Source of the DNA: Piscicola geometra | Taxonomy: Eukaryota; Annelida; Clitellata; Hirudinida; Piscicolidae | Direction: 5' to 3' | Assembly: GCA_943735955.1 (NCBI GenBank) | Contig: OX030956.1 | Coordinates: 7,827,145 to 7,891,144, forward strand | Length of the DNA stretch: 64,000 nucleotides | Shown: positions 1-12,000 of the stretch, in pieces | Layout: each line of letters begins with the position of its first letter | Position numbering within the stretch: position 1 is the first letter of the stretch | The notes under the pieces: model-generated | Seen by the model: the letters and a program-made list of their open reading frames with translations, nothing else | Told to the model about the DNA's origin: nothing | Databases searched by the model: none | Position numbers and translations under genes: made by a program

Positions 1-271
1 AAACTCCGTATTGGTGCTATTTTTTTTCTTATATATTACTACGATATTACTACGATGACAGTAAATTAGTGGTATTTGTGTTCACTTGCTGATAATGTAA
101 CCAAAACAGCAAAAAATTGTTACATTTAGATAAGTTTAAATGCATTAAAATTGTTAAATGCGCTAAAAAAAATTATGCGTTAAAATATGTAACGGCGTTA
201 AAAATGTTAAAGGTCGTTAATTGATTAACTCGTTAATTGAAAGTTAGCGTAGATCAAAGCACAGCTCTAAT
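1..271 (-). mobile_element. hAT element terminal remnant
   Basis: The right edge at about 250-271, read on the minus strand, begins TTAGAGCTGTGCTTTGATCT and continues into ACGCTAACTTTCAATTAACG. Closely related ends occur at 21772, 42567 and 54277 in this window (AGAGCTGT(G/T)CTTTAATCTACGTTA). The interior is AT-rich with repeated GCGTTAAA/TTAACGC words. The copies at 21772 and 42567 sit beside hAT transposase fragments, which is why I assign it to hAT. No coding sequence remains in this piece. Confidence 0.55.
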
Positions 272-383
272 AATAACCCAATAAGAGGATTCAAATGGCT
301 TGGAAGCATATTCTTTCTTTTCATTTTTCTTTCTTAGTCATCCCATGATGCACACCACTACCACCAAGACGACTCCTTCTCAG

Positions 384-3300
384 GTGCTGATGGTTGATCC
401 CACGAGAGACCAATGCTGGAAGGCCCTCCAGAAGCCCATCACCACCGATGCCGTCCACGCCAGAGACCGCATCAACCACAACATCGAGACGCCTGGTTGG
501 TGTGGTGGGTTTGGTTGGGGGGGTTGGTGTTGTGTTGTGTGTGAGAGTTTGAGATTGTAAGGTAGAGTTTGTATGTGCAGCATCAACCAACACTCTCTTA
601 TACACCTTTCACTCCAACCCTCATCCACGCCACCAAAACAACCACTACCACAAGCACCACCACTACTATTCACATTTGCACAGAGGTTCTATCGGAAGCG
701 GTCAAGTTGCTGAAGGGAGAGTACGTGGTGAGGGCGATTGAGAGGCTGAAGATGGACAAGGCGATGCTCTTCTGCAGGACCAAGGTCGACTGCGACAACC
801 TCGAGAAACATCTCAATCGCATCGGAGGTGATAGTGATTTTTGGGGCTGTAGTTGGGATTTAGTGGTGGTTTAGTGGTGGTTTTGAGGGTTGTGGTGGTG
901 ATGATTGTTGGTGGTAGGGATTTAGATGTGTTTGGTGGAGGTTGTTGAAGGGGTTTATGTGTTGGTTGAGGTGTTTGGGGTTTCTATGGTGGTGGTGGTG
1001 GTTGTGGTTGTGGTGATGTTTGAGATGTTTGTGGTTTGTATAGCGGGGATTGTGGTGATAATGGAGGTGGTTGTTGTGGTTCTGGTGGTTGTGCTGTTAG
1101 TAGTGGTGGGGATATTTGTGGTTGTGGTGATGATTGTTGTTTTAATTGTTTGTGGAGGTGGTGGGGCGGTTGTGATGTTTGTGCTCAAGTTTGTGGTGGT
1201 GGTTGTGATGTTTGTGGTCAAGTTTGTGGTGGTGGTTGGGGTTGTGATGTATTGGTGATGTTGGTGGTTTTGGGGGATTGAAGGTTTAAGTCACTCGTTA
1301 ATGACGGTGAGATCAGTAAACTATAAATTATAAACTATAATAATGTAAGCCTCACTTCGATGACGTGAAATGAAGACACACAGCATCACTCGGCACACAG
1401 GCAAGAACAACGACAAGTTCTCTTGCGTGTGTCTGCATGCTGACAGGAGGCCCCAGGAGAGGAAGGAAAACCTCGAGAAGTTCAAGGTAGGCCACTCTAG
1501 TGTGGTCTTCTAGCCAATGAAGTGTAGTATTCAAGGCCACTGCTACTATTTGACTCTGCTACTACAGTATCATTACAGTATAGAATATAATGTTTGCTAG
1601 TTAGTACACTATCGGATACATGTGCATGAACTCGTGCAGGCTGGAGCAGTGCGCTTCCTGATCTGCACCGATGTCGCTGCCAGAGGACTCGATGTCTCAG
1701 GACTGCCCTACGGTCCCACCATTCATGCCTTCAATTAATTAATTTGTTTTTTCATTTAGTTAATTTAATTTAATTATTTTTATTTCTTTATTTATACTTC
1801 ATTTACTTTAATTATTTTTATTCATTTATTTAGACTTTATTTAGTTTCATTATTCCTATTCATTCATTTAATTAAATCATTTTCATTCATTTATTCATCA
1901 CTTAATTGATTCTCGCATGTTCTATTCATTCATCCACTAACACACTCACACATTCGCAAACACACACACACACACACACATACGGCAACAAACACACACA
2001 CACACACGCACACACGCACACATACGGCAACAAACACACACACACACACACAGTGGTGAATGTGACGATGCCAGACGAGAAGCAGAACTATGTGCACCGC
2101 ATCGGCAGGGTCGGAAGGGCTGAGAGGTGGGTGGGTGGGTTGGTGAGTGGGTGGGTGCATGTCTCCTTGCTTCAATGCATGCACGTACTAGAACTTCCAC
2201 GAGTGCCTGTGAGAATGATGAAGAGTGCTTGCTTATATGTTGGGTGCTTGGTTGGTTGAGTTGTAATGCATTCTCAAACCTCCCCTCGCCTCCCACCCGT
2301 CAAACAATGCAGGATGGGTCTCGCCATCTCGTTTGCAGCCACCATCAAGGAAAAGGTGCACTATTGCATGCATGCTGAATTATATTGCAGTGCTATTCAA
2401 GTTGCAAGTTACAGAGATTATAATAACTATTGTCTTAAACTGTTTAACACAGATTATTCATATTTCTCAAACCGCCTTATTTATTGGACCATCCCTCCCA
2501 TGAACAATGTTCCACTGAATTTATTTTCGATCCACTTGACTTTTCATCTTCTCAGACTCAACCCAACTCCACAATCGTCATCTCCCATACTTCACCAAGA
2601 CTATTCGACCCTCCTCCGTCGACTCTAACCTCATCTCCTCCACCAGGTGTGGTACCACTCGAACTGCGCCAACAGGGGCAAGGGCTGCACCAACACCCGT
2701 CTGACCAGCGAAGGCGGATGTTGCATCTGGTATGATGAGACGAAGGTGAGTGCCTTGATAGCAGTGCAATAGCAATCCCCGGTAGCATACGTGGTCATTA
2801 GCCTTTTTGTTCTCCTTTGAAATTGCACCCATGTCCCAATAACCGTATGGGTGATTAAAATGTACAGCATTCAAATAGATTGGAAGCCCATTCTTTCTTA
2901 GTACTCCTATGATGTAAAATAATGACGCTTTTCGTTATGAGTGGATGACTGAACAATTTATCGAGATTATTTTATTTTTATTATTTCACTTTATACAAAT
3001 AAAATAATTCAAAACTCCACCCACAACGATCACTACACAGTGTGCACCTTCTTTTACCACCACCACCGCCAACACCACAGTACCTTGGTGAAATAGAGGA
3101 GCACCTGGGAGTGACGATAGAGCAGTGTGACAACCAGTTCGACATCCAGGCCAACGAGTTTGACGGCAAAGTCACATATGGCCAGAAGAAGACCAGCTCA
3201 GGTCTTTTGTCGTCGTTGTGGCGTTGCTGTCGTTTCAATATTAATCCAACGTTTGATAACACTTCTCCATTGCTCCTTCTACCACCATTTTATTTTTCCA

Positions 3301-3593
3301 CTACAACTACTACAACAACCACCACCACTATAACCTCAACCAACACCACTTCAACCATAAGCACTACCACCACAACAACTAACACTACTAAAACCACAAC
3401 CTTTACTACTTCTTCAACCATGATCACTTCAGCCACAAAAACCATTAGCACAACTTCAACCACAGGGAGTGAGTACAAGGGTCATGCAGACCTGCTGGCG
3501 CCAACAGTGCAGAGGCTTGCAGAGATGGAGAAGAAGAGCCAAGCATCCTACATCAACCTCCGCTACATGAAGCCCTTCCTCACTGTTTCTTGA
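384..3593 (+). CDS. DDX1: ATP-dependent RNA helicase DDX1, C-terminal exons (partial gene)
   Basis: DDX1 is a DEAD-box RNA helicase acting in tRNA ligation, RNA processing and DNA-damage responses. Nine exons read in one continuous frame: 384-495, 684-827, 1401-1486, 1640-1712, 2054-2126, 2313-2355, 2647-2745, 3081-3201 and 3466-3593 (stop TGA 3591-3593). The second RecA lobe is visible: AMLFCRTK (motif IV region), [23 protein letters not shown] (motif V) and [13 protein letters not shown] (motif VI). The DDX1-specific tail follows, with [37 protein letters not shown] and a C-terminus close to vertebrate DDX1. The Q, Walker A, DEAD and SPRY parts are not in the window; they should lie upstream of position 1 or have been lost. 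Introns are filled with simple repeats. A candidate poly(A) signal AATAAA is at 3923-3928. Confidence 0.93.
840..1275 (+). repeat. GT/GGT-rich simple repeat in DDX1 intron
   Basis: This intron is a degenerate (GGTGGT/GTTGTG)n tract, strongly G+T on the plus strand and almost free of C. The open frames it produces (runs of Val/Gly on one strand, Thr on the other) are repeat artefacts. Confidence 0.85.
1962..2053 (+). repeat. (CA)n microsatellite with two interruptions, ending at the splice acceptor
   Basis: CA dinucleotides are interrupted twice by the same TACGGCAACAAA segment (about 1980 and 2021). The run serves as the pre-acceptor sequence of the DDX1 exon starting at 2054. Confidence 0.85.
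3294..3462 (+). repeat. (ACC/ACT)n simple repeat in the last DDX1 intron
   Basis: A degenerate trinucleotide tract (ACCACC, ACAACT, ACTACC) fills the last DDX1 intron immediately before the acceptor at 3465. It is C/A-rich, the opposite strand asymmetry to the tract at 840-1275. Confidence 0.8.
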
Positions 3594-4227
3594 AGCTGTG
3601 GCGTGTGCTTCTGGTTTGGTTGTTGTGGGGTTGTGGTTGTTGAGGAGCTTGTGGTGTGGTTGTTGAGGAGCTTGTGGTGTGGCTGTAGTGGCTGTGGCGT
3701 GTTTAGGATTTGTGGAGTTCTTCCTAAACTGTGCAGGGCTCCTTTGGCTTGTGGTGGGCTTCGTTGATTTTCAGTGTTATCGTATGGCATGGAAATATGG
3801 TTTGGATTTTAAATTGCAATTCATTTGAGTCTCCCTTGTCAGTGGTGATGTTATGAGCTTTGACATATCTCTTTGATGTTGGTTGTTTTGTGTTCTAAAT
3901 TATTATCATTATAATTGTTTAAAATAAAATTATTTGAAGATTTTAGTTTTTCATCAGTTTAACTCTTAAGAAATGTCGATATATTTATGATGAATATTCT
4001 CAAAAAGTTGAAATAAATTGTCTATTTATGATTCCGTTTGAATTCATTTTATTAAAAGTTTTTAAGTTTAAAAGTTATTACGAAACTCAAAAATAAAAAC
4101 AAAAACAAATGTATGTCAATTTTAATAATAGGACTTATAACTACGAATATTTAAAGATTATTTGTATTGAGTTGTTCTCGATGCTACTTGCACCTAGCGA
4201 ACAAATAAAAACTCTTCAAATAGTCTA
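3594..4227. other. DDX1 3' flank / intergenic
   Basis: The first 330 bases are presumably DDX1 3' UTR up to the AATAAA at 3923-3928; they include a GTGGTTGTTGAGGAGCTT duplication (about 3626-3675). The rest is AT-rich sequence leading to the next gene. No RNA gene or element was seen. Confidence 0.5.
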
Positions 4228-6369
4228 ATGCACCACTCTCTTCCATTAATTCACCTCCTCACCATTACGCTACCTCTGATCGACGCGTGGTTGAGCGTGT
4301 GTCCAGCCACCAGTTCCTCATGCTTCTTCTCCTTCTCCCTCGCTAACACCACTCTTCCCTGTCTCAGAGGCGCGCAGAAGTTCTGTAATGCCGTGGTGCC
4401 TGGCAGCTTTCCCATCGAGACGGATGAAAAGTATGCCGTTGAGAATTTTTTTGATACGTAGATCTTGTACTTAAATGATACATCTTTTTGTTGTTGATGC
4501 CATAGCAGTGCATTAGAAAGTTTATTTATCTAAGAAAGATAGATTGAATGAAATTAATACGTTTAAAGTAAATTTGCCGATTCTTCAACTATCCCTGCTG
4601 TCAACGTTTTGTGTGTAGTAATAAAATAAAAACTATTATAAACATACTAATCATTTAATGACTCAATATAATTATTGTTTCGTTAAGTTTTAATAATAAG
4701 TTTCAATTCTATTATATTTATAAATTTTTCAATCATCTAACTCACTAAACAGAGGGGACTTGAACTTTTTGAAGGAATTCCTGACGAAGAACCAAGACAC
4801 CAGAGTGATTTTGAACGCCATTGAGATTGAACCGCAGGTTTTAAGTCTTCTTCTATGTACAGGTTGCCATTGAAACTCAACAACTCACATATCTACACAA
4901 TTGTTTCTCTTTTCAATGATCTACAAGTTTTATTGAATGATTTATCACGGCATGCAACCAGACGTGGAGTTGGGTGAGCGGCAAGGGACCAGTGGACGAC
5001 ATTGGTGAGAGTGGTGGTGCAGTGGAGTTGCGAATGGTGAGGTAGCATTCTATCGAATGCACGCACCTCATCACAGGCTTCTTCTACGAGAACTGCGCTG
5101 AAGCGAACCTCTTCAAGGTGCGAAATGGCTTCGAAGTGCACTGTGTGCCCTTTTCCAACTACAGCACCGTATGCGCAGTTGGTGAGAGGTGGATGGGGGC
5201 TTGCATGCTGGAAGAAAGAAATATAGATGATGGTTAAGTGGGTTTATTCGTTCAAAAACGATGTCTTATGTTCCAAAAATATCTTCGTAGAATGTCCCAT
5301 GAATTGGACTTCCTCCAAGAACAAAAAGATATCTTTAGTGCTGCAAACCTTCCAATCCATCCACCTGGAAGCGTGCCAGAGCAACTGCGTCTCGCGAGCA
5401 GACTGCCAGAGTCTCTCCTTCAAGCGGGAGACCGAAGGGGTGAAGCTATTGCACATACAACTGAATTCTCGATTATTTCTTTTGTTCTATTATTTTTGAA
5501 GTTAAGGCTTCTCCAATTGATTTCTCAGAACCAGGGGAAGTGCCTTCTTCACTATGAAGACAAGAATGTCATAAACTCGACCAAATACGACCTGTACACA
5601 CTGCAGCGTGCAAACAGAGTGAACTGTTTGAAAGGCAAAATAGGTAGGGTTTTATTTAATGAAAAATAATATACTCTTTCAAATGAATTATTTATTTTTT
5701 CAAATTTAAGTTCCAGGGAAGAAAATTTCTTTCGACTTCTCATGCGAAAAGAGTGGGTAACTTTTTCACACACAAAGCTTTCATGAAATAAAACTACCAT
5801 TTTTAATATGCAATAGATTGACGAACCATAAAACAAGGTAATGCATATAATACATGTGGTATGTAGAAAGAAGTTAAGCAGGTTAACTGTTGACCAATAC
5901 GCAGGCTCGATGCCCCTGATCACGGTCTTCTTCAAGAACATCCTCTTCACTGCCGCCTACCTTCTCATCGTCGTCAACTACTTCATTATCAGCGACAGGT
6001 GCAGTCTTCGATTGGGAAAATTTGTGTTGTTTTTGAGTAATTATGTGTCTTTTTAATAGGTTCTTTTCATTCAATACGCGTGAATCGTTAAACTTTTGGC
6101 TGATTTTTAAATGCTTGGTTAGGCGTTTTGACCGTAGCATATATACCTAGTGCGCGTGTGTCTCATCATTGCATTTATTCACTGTGTCTTGTGAACTTAG
6201 GATGAGAAGAGAGGCAAAGGAGGGGAAGGGAGGAAACAATGTAAGTTTCATGATAGACGAAAAAGAAGGAGAAGAGGAGGAAATAAATGATGAAGAAGAA
6301 GAAGGAGATGTAGATGAAGAAGAAGAAGGAGGAGAAGGAGAAGAAGAATGGCAAGAAGAAGAAGAATAA
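4228..6369 (+). CDS. C-type lectin-like / PAN domain single-pass membrane protein
   Basis: Nine exons give one unbroken 334-residue frame: 4228-4430, 4753-4837, 4962-5004, 5077-5181, 5291-5439, 5529-5643, 5711-5752, 5905-5998 and 6201-6369. Residues 1-20 are hydrophobic and end LPLIDA, a likely signal peptide. A C-type lectin-like domain follows: VCPATSSSCFFSFS, GAQKFCN, DLNFLKEFL, TWSWVSG, ENCAEANLF and HCVPFSNYSTVCAV. A Cys-rich PAN/apple-like segment comes next (ECPMNWTS, ACQSNCVSRADCQSLSFK, GKCLLHYED). One membrane span (ITVFFKNILFTAAYLLIVV) precedes a basic stop-transfer RMRREAK and a very acidic Glu-rich tail. The EPN/WND calcium and sugar ligands of classical lectins are not evident. 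Role inferred: cell-surface recognition or adhesion. The start is the first Met before the signal peptide; an upstream exon is possible. Confidence 0.68.
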
Positions 6370-7834
6370 TAATTATAATAATAATGAATTATTAATAAAT
6401 ATTAATTAATATCTCAGTTTTTATTTGTTTTTATTTTTCAAAAGGGACAACAGCCGCGTAAATTTACGCACACACATACACAAACATTCACACACTTGTA
6501 TATTACCACGATATAAAATGAAGCAGCGGTGTAATAATATCTAGATGTAAATAGTCTTAGTTTTCTCCAGACTGTCTTTAGTTGGTTTAATTAGTAAATA
6601 ATCATCAAAATTACATTTTAAAAAATAATAAGGAACATAATGAATTATAAAATTTCAAAAAAGCAAACTTTCAATAAGTTTTTTGATTAACTTTTATGCA
6701 GAGTATTGGAAATACTTTTGTGAAACATTATATTTGTCGCTTCAGTTGATCTTTCTAACAAGATTTTTTGTATTGAATTCAAAACTAAAAATGTATATCC
6801 AGTCAGCTGGAGGTGCTCTAATCTCGGAATTTATCATTAAAGAGGTGAGCTAAAAAATACAAAAGTTTCGTTTTTTTGTAAAAAAAGTATTTATTGTAAC
6901 TTATGAATCTAAAAGAATCTGAAAGAAACAACTTTGTTAGAAAAGACAATTATTTAAATGTTCATAAATAATATTTATGTAATTTAAAAAAATATGTTTA
7001 AAAATAAATATATAAATAAGTCAGATAAAACAAACATGGGTTTATACATTTCTAAATCCTAACAGAATAAATACTCTCCCCAACATTTATAAGATTAATG
7101 AATTTCATAATTCTGAAAAAAAAAGCTCAGTAAAATATTTGTTTAAAAGATTCACGTTTTCGTTATACTTTTTTCCTATAAAATATTTATTTAAAATAAT
7201 TTAACATTTTAAAATAATAGGTTGGTAGCTCGTTTGGGAAAGGAAAACTTTCTGTTACATATTGGATACCAAATTAAAAACAACAATATTTAATTTACTT
7301 TCAAATTTGTTTTTATGAGACAGCATAAGAGGCAAATGAGAGCCTAGAAGATTTTTCAAAGTCGTTAACTTCATTTCTAAATTATTATTTTTCATGCAAA
7401 GCATTGATATAACAGCTCATAAACGAAAAGACAAACATAATGTGATATGAAACATGTTATGACATTTGATCGGCGTTTAATGCCAGCTAGTGACACGTAG
7501 CTGTTGTAATGACCACTATTATAATAATAGTGAGGCTATTGCCAGCCTGGAGAGATGCTAGAAAATAGCCTAGCTTGAAACTTAAGACGCATGTTTTTAA
7601 ACAGTGGAAGTCTCCAGCTAGGGTGAATATTGATCTTTATCAGACATCATTTCTTTCTATCTATTTATCGAATAAAAATGTCTTTAATAAAATTAGTTAA
7701 AACCTTTACCAATAAATTAATTCCATGATATTACGACTTTACCTATTTATGCATTCAATATTGTGTTTATTAATATAATTAATTTCTTTTTAGTGTTCAG
7801 TTTTTTCTAAAAATAGATTTTTTTAAAACTAACC
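6370..7834. other. AT-rich intergenic sequence
   Basis: No convincing exon, RNA gene or element end was found. There is a small palindrome CTATTATAATAATAG at about 7527-7541 and homopolymer-rich sequence throughout. Confidence 0.5.
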
Positions 7835-8490
7835 AGAAGTCTGTTTGAAATCTTATGAACACCAACACGGGTCGATTCGACCCATACCGTTATTCACTCG
7901 CTCACCATGTTTTTAATTGTGAAGTTATTTTGTTGTATTTTGGTCACATTCTAACAAATTTTTTAAGATTTGACATATCATTTATAGTTTCGGCTTTACA
8001 GCCTTCACATTTTTTAGTAACGTTCGCGACCGTATGGGTTGAAACGACCCATGAAATGAATAACACGAATGGAATAGCTTAAGTAAGATATTTTATATAT
8101 AAAAATTCACAATCAAAAAATTAGCAGTTCATTCATTCATAATTAGCACAGTTAATACATAATGGAAATTTTCGATAACGTTTGACAGTTTTGTTTTGAA
8201 TGCATTTTCTGCAGCACAAACACTACTTGTCTTGGCCGATGAGTTAGAAAGTACTGGGTATTTAGGGATAATTTGTATATTGTCTTTTTTTCTTCGTATA
8301 ACTATGCTTTAAAAAAAATTTAAATCTGTTTTTTCTTCACTTTTGTTCCCCTGTTTCTTCACGCCAGAAGATGAAGGGATTGAATCCTGAAACGTCCATC
8401 ATATGTTGAAAAAAACATGTTGGCTAGCGCAATGTTTGTTTTCTACTAATTTATGCCATGCACGGGATCTAGATGATCGACTCCACCTTT
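7835..8490 (+). repeat. Interspersed repeat, copy 1 (inverted partner at 33160-34232)
   Basis: The left part contains the palindrome GGGTCGATTCGACCC (about 7869-7883) and the related GGGTTGAAACGACCC (about 8037-8051). It then runs through AATTAGCAGTTCATTCATTC, GATGAGTTAGAAAGTACTGG (about 8238) and a 3' part with GAAACGTCCATCATATGTTG. All these blocks recur in the same order on the minus strand at 34232-33160, so they form one repeat unit. No open frame survives. The family is not identified; the CGAAACGTC-type 3' motif is common in invertebrate retroelements. Confidence 0.65.
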
Positions 8491-9019
8491 AGCCGTGAAT
8501 CATTCCTTGTTGATTTCCGGCTTATTGGTTTCTTCATCAATTAAGGGGTGAATTGACTGCAATTCCTGGATTTGCCCCTAATACATGACTATTCAACGGG
8601 AAATTTCACGTTAGGCCTTTGTACAAATAATCATTTTTTCATTATTATTTTACAATTTTTGATTAAATCAATTTAATTTATACCAGTTTTAAAAAATCAA
8701 AATGAAAAATATTTTTATTCTTCAAAATAGTTTTTTTAAAATGAAGTAGAACACATTTGTTTTTAGTTTTTGGTTTGTTCATTTCTCGTCTGCTTTTTCT
8801 TAATATGCTTTGTAACTTAATATTCAAATCTTAGTTTATTTTAATATATTTAATATTTTCTAGTTTATTTTTCAATGTTTTACAAAATAAATTCAATTCA
8901 TTTATCACATGAAAAGTGTAGAGATAGCGAGCCATTTTGGCCTATCAGTGATTTATATAAAGTGGTAGGTTCTATTTATTTGAAAAATCAAATGTTTATT
9001 TATTTAAATCTGTTTTCAG
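8491..9019. other. AT-rich sequence upstream of RBFOX exons
   Basis: No feature recognised. It may be an intron or promoter of the RBFOX gene, whose true 5' end is not resolved. Confidence 0.4.
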
Positions 9020-12000
9020 AACTTTCTTGATGACCCAGGGACACTGGAGTCGCCTTGTGCTGCAAACTCTCACTTAGACACCTTGAGAATTCAGAAGCAA
9101 ATCCTGGTTCCTGCGCAATACATCAACAAGGCTTGCAATCAATCAACCATGTTACCGCACATCAGTTCCAGTGAATATACAAGTCCTTCATTTTCCAACG
9201 TTTGTGTTCCATTTCAATAGCATATATTAGAGAGATTATTGAAATTATTTCATTTCAGGACTTTCAAATGTCACAAACAAGGCAGAGGCGTTTGCATATT
9301 TCAAACATTCCATTTAGATTCAGAGAAACTGAGCTTATAAATCTAGTGAAGGTTTTCACTATTTTCTTATTTATATTCATTCATTTAATTGATCAATTAT
9401 AATTCTTTATTATAATCTTCAAAGAATTTCGGATCAGTCCAAGAAGCAGAAGTAATTTTCAATGAGAGAGGCTCAAAGGTAACTTTATTAATATTTTAAA
9501 ATATTATAAAGCTTATTCATGCTCATTCCCAAACTGATTTCAATATCTTGGCGTATAAATGATTCGTTAAACTCCAAAGTTAATTAAAAATAATTCTGTT
9601 GATATTTGAAAAATTTCATCTTTTTAGTTTTTTTAAATTGTTTTATTAAGCAGCAAACTCAGGACATTTTAATTCTCCTTTCAGTGCATTTCATGGCACA
9701 TAGCTGGTAAGTTTCATTGAGAGGGTTTGAGGTAGAATGCATGGCTCCTTTAGTTTCATCTCTGCAAGCATGAAGTTCTAACCTTTCAGACACACGCAAA
9801 AATACACACAAACACTCACACTTACACACAAAAAGACATTAAATTAAAATTTCGTTTCATTATCTATTTATTATTTAGATTTCATTTATCCTTCTTGATT
9901 TTATAGCTCATTTCTGTCATTTTTTCATGCATAATTCAGTAGCATCTATACATCATCATTTAATAGTTAATCTGCTGCCAAAGGCTCTCTACTTGACTTA
10001 TTGCTCTTCAAATTAGAGAGGTCTATCTGTGCAGTCTTCAGCTTGAATGATGTTGGTGCACTGCCAAAACGGAGTCATGCTTTCTTAAATATTCGGAAAC
10101 ATTCTTGAATATAATTTCCATACTTAGATAGCATATTTAAATTGTCTTTATATGTACCAAAAACTAAAAGCACATATTTGTAAAATAATGTCAAGTGCTA
10201 AATTAAAAAATATTTAAGCTTCTCTTCTAAACGAGAATTAAACACTCATCTCAATGAGCGTTACCTGCTATCTTGATGCAGTAACTCAGATGTACAATTG
10301 TTAAAAGCACATTGTCGTTAATTTCGCATTCTAATCTTTGAAATCACGCTCAACTTTATAAAATATATCCCGAATAAAGATGGCTACTTGGGCTTTTTTG
10401 ACCACTGCGCTTCAAATCAATCATTCAATCAATCATTCAATCAATCATTCAATCAATCATTCAATCAATCATTCAATCAATCATTCAATCAATCATTCAA
10501 TCAATCATTCAATCAATCATTCAATCAATCAATCATTCAATCAATCATTCAATCAATCATTCAGTCATTCAATCAATCAATCATTCATTCAATCAATCAA
10601 TCAATCATTCAATCAATCATTCAATCAATCATTCAATCAATCAATCAATTAATTTATTTATCAAAATTAAATTAGTCAAAGCAACGCGTACCCCATCAAT
10701 GCGACATTTTTAGAGCCGGATGTCCCAATTTTGTTTCAATTAAAATATTCGACAATAATAATAAATCAAGAATAACCAAACTTTTTATCAAGTGATATAA
10801 GGTTCCGATGAGGTTTTTCTTTGGAAATTTTTTTTTTACTCAAGCGTTAAAACAAAAAAAAGTAAATTCACATTAAATTCACACTAAATTTACAGTATAT
10901 CTTGTTTAGACGAGCATCTTATTGATTTTTTGATTTTTGGCGGTGTGGGTGAGGTTGGATTATTGAGGTTGATTGTTTTTTTATATTTAAATTGATATAT
11001 ATACATAAATTGGTAGTGGTCTAAAAACCGTTTTATTTAACAAATTTATTTGAAGAGCGCTTTTGTTCACTTAGTAAAGGGCGCTATACAAATCATTAGT
11101 GATTGATTGATTTATTGACTGAATTCTTTTTTCCTGACTGACATTATATACTAGTGCTTAATTAGCATTGTTTTGCTTTTATTTGACATCATTCTTTTTA
11201 AACAAATAAAGCCTTCGACCAAGACGGATTAATAGAGTGTGTCATTTTGGTCATTTGTAGTCGCATTTTCTAGTTTCGCTTTGCGTAATCTCTTACCTTC
11301 GTGGTATTAAATAACTAGTTGCACCGCCGTATGCATGACGTTTTCATCTTTTTGAAGTCTATTTTATTTTTTGAAAAGAATGTTTTTTGAGTCGAATTTC
11401 TTTTAAAGAGAATTCGATTTAATCCTTTCAAATCACTTTCTTTTCCACCATTGCGCCTTACAACTACCTATGCGCTCCACTCACAGGGCTACGGCTTCGT
11501 GACTTTTTCGAACGTCGTCGACGCAGAGAACGCCCGGAGGCACCTGCATGGAGCCCTTGTCGAGGGCCGCATCATTGAGGTGTGTGTGTGCTTCCACACT
11601 CCACCCTCCCTCTTTTCCTTCCTTTCTCCTATCTTTTGTTTTTTTTCTTTCCTTCTTTCCTCCATATAGCCATCCATCCATCCATTTATTAATTCCTACA
11701 TTTATTCAATCTTTAAAAAATGATGCTGTAATAAATGCTTCATTTGTTCTTTCATAATCGAATGTCATTTATCACAAATGTGTCATAAGCACAGGAGGCT
11801 TTTAATGCAGAGGCTTTCATCAATCATCAAATTAGGCATGATGATGATGATGATGATGATAACGATGAATTGATGAGGAGTCGGTGATGATGCTTATTGA
11901 TCCTGAACACAGGTGAACAATGCCACTGCGAAGGTCTTCAGGAAGTCTCCCAATAACAGTATGTCTCTTAGTGCGCGCCTTCAGTCTCACAGCCCAATTC

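Noticed and set aside
926..1281. Val/Gly-rich open frames of 80-110 residues
   Set aside because: They are translations of a GT/GGT simple repeat inside a DDX1 intron bounded by good splice sites.
1906..2296. Long His-Thr and Val-Cys repeat frames
   Set aside because: Frames through a (CA)n microsatellite overlapping a real DDX1 exon.
10380..10675. Asn-His-Ser and Gln-Ser-Phe repeat proteins (90-95 residues)
   Set aside because: Pure translation of the 12-base TCAATCAATCAT array in an RBFOX intron.
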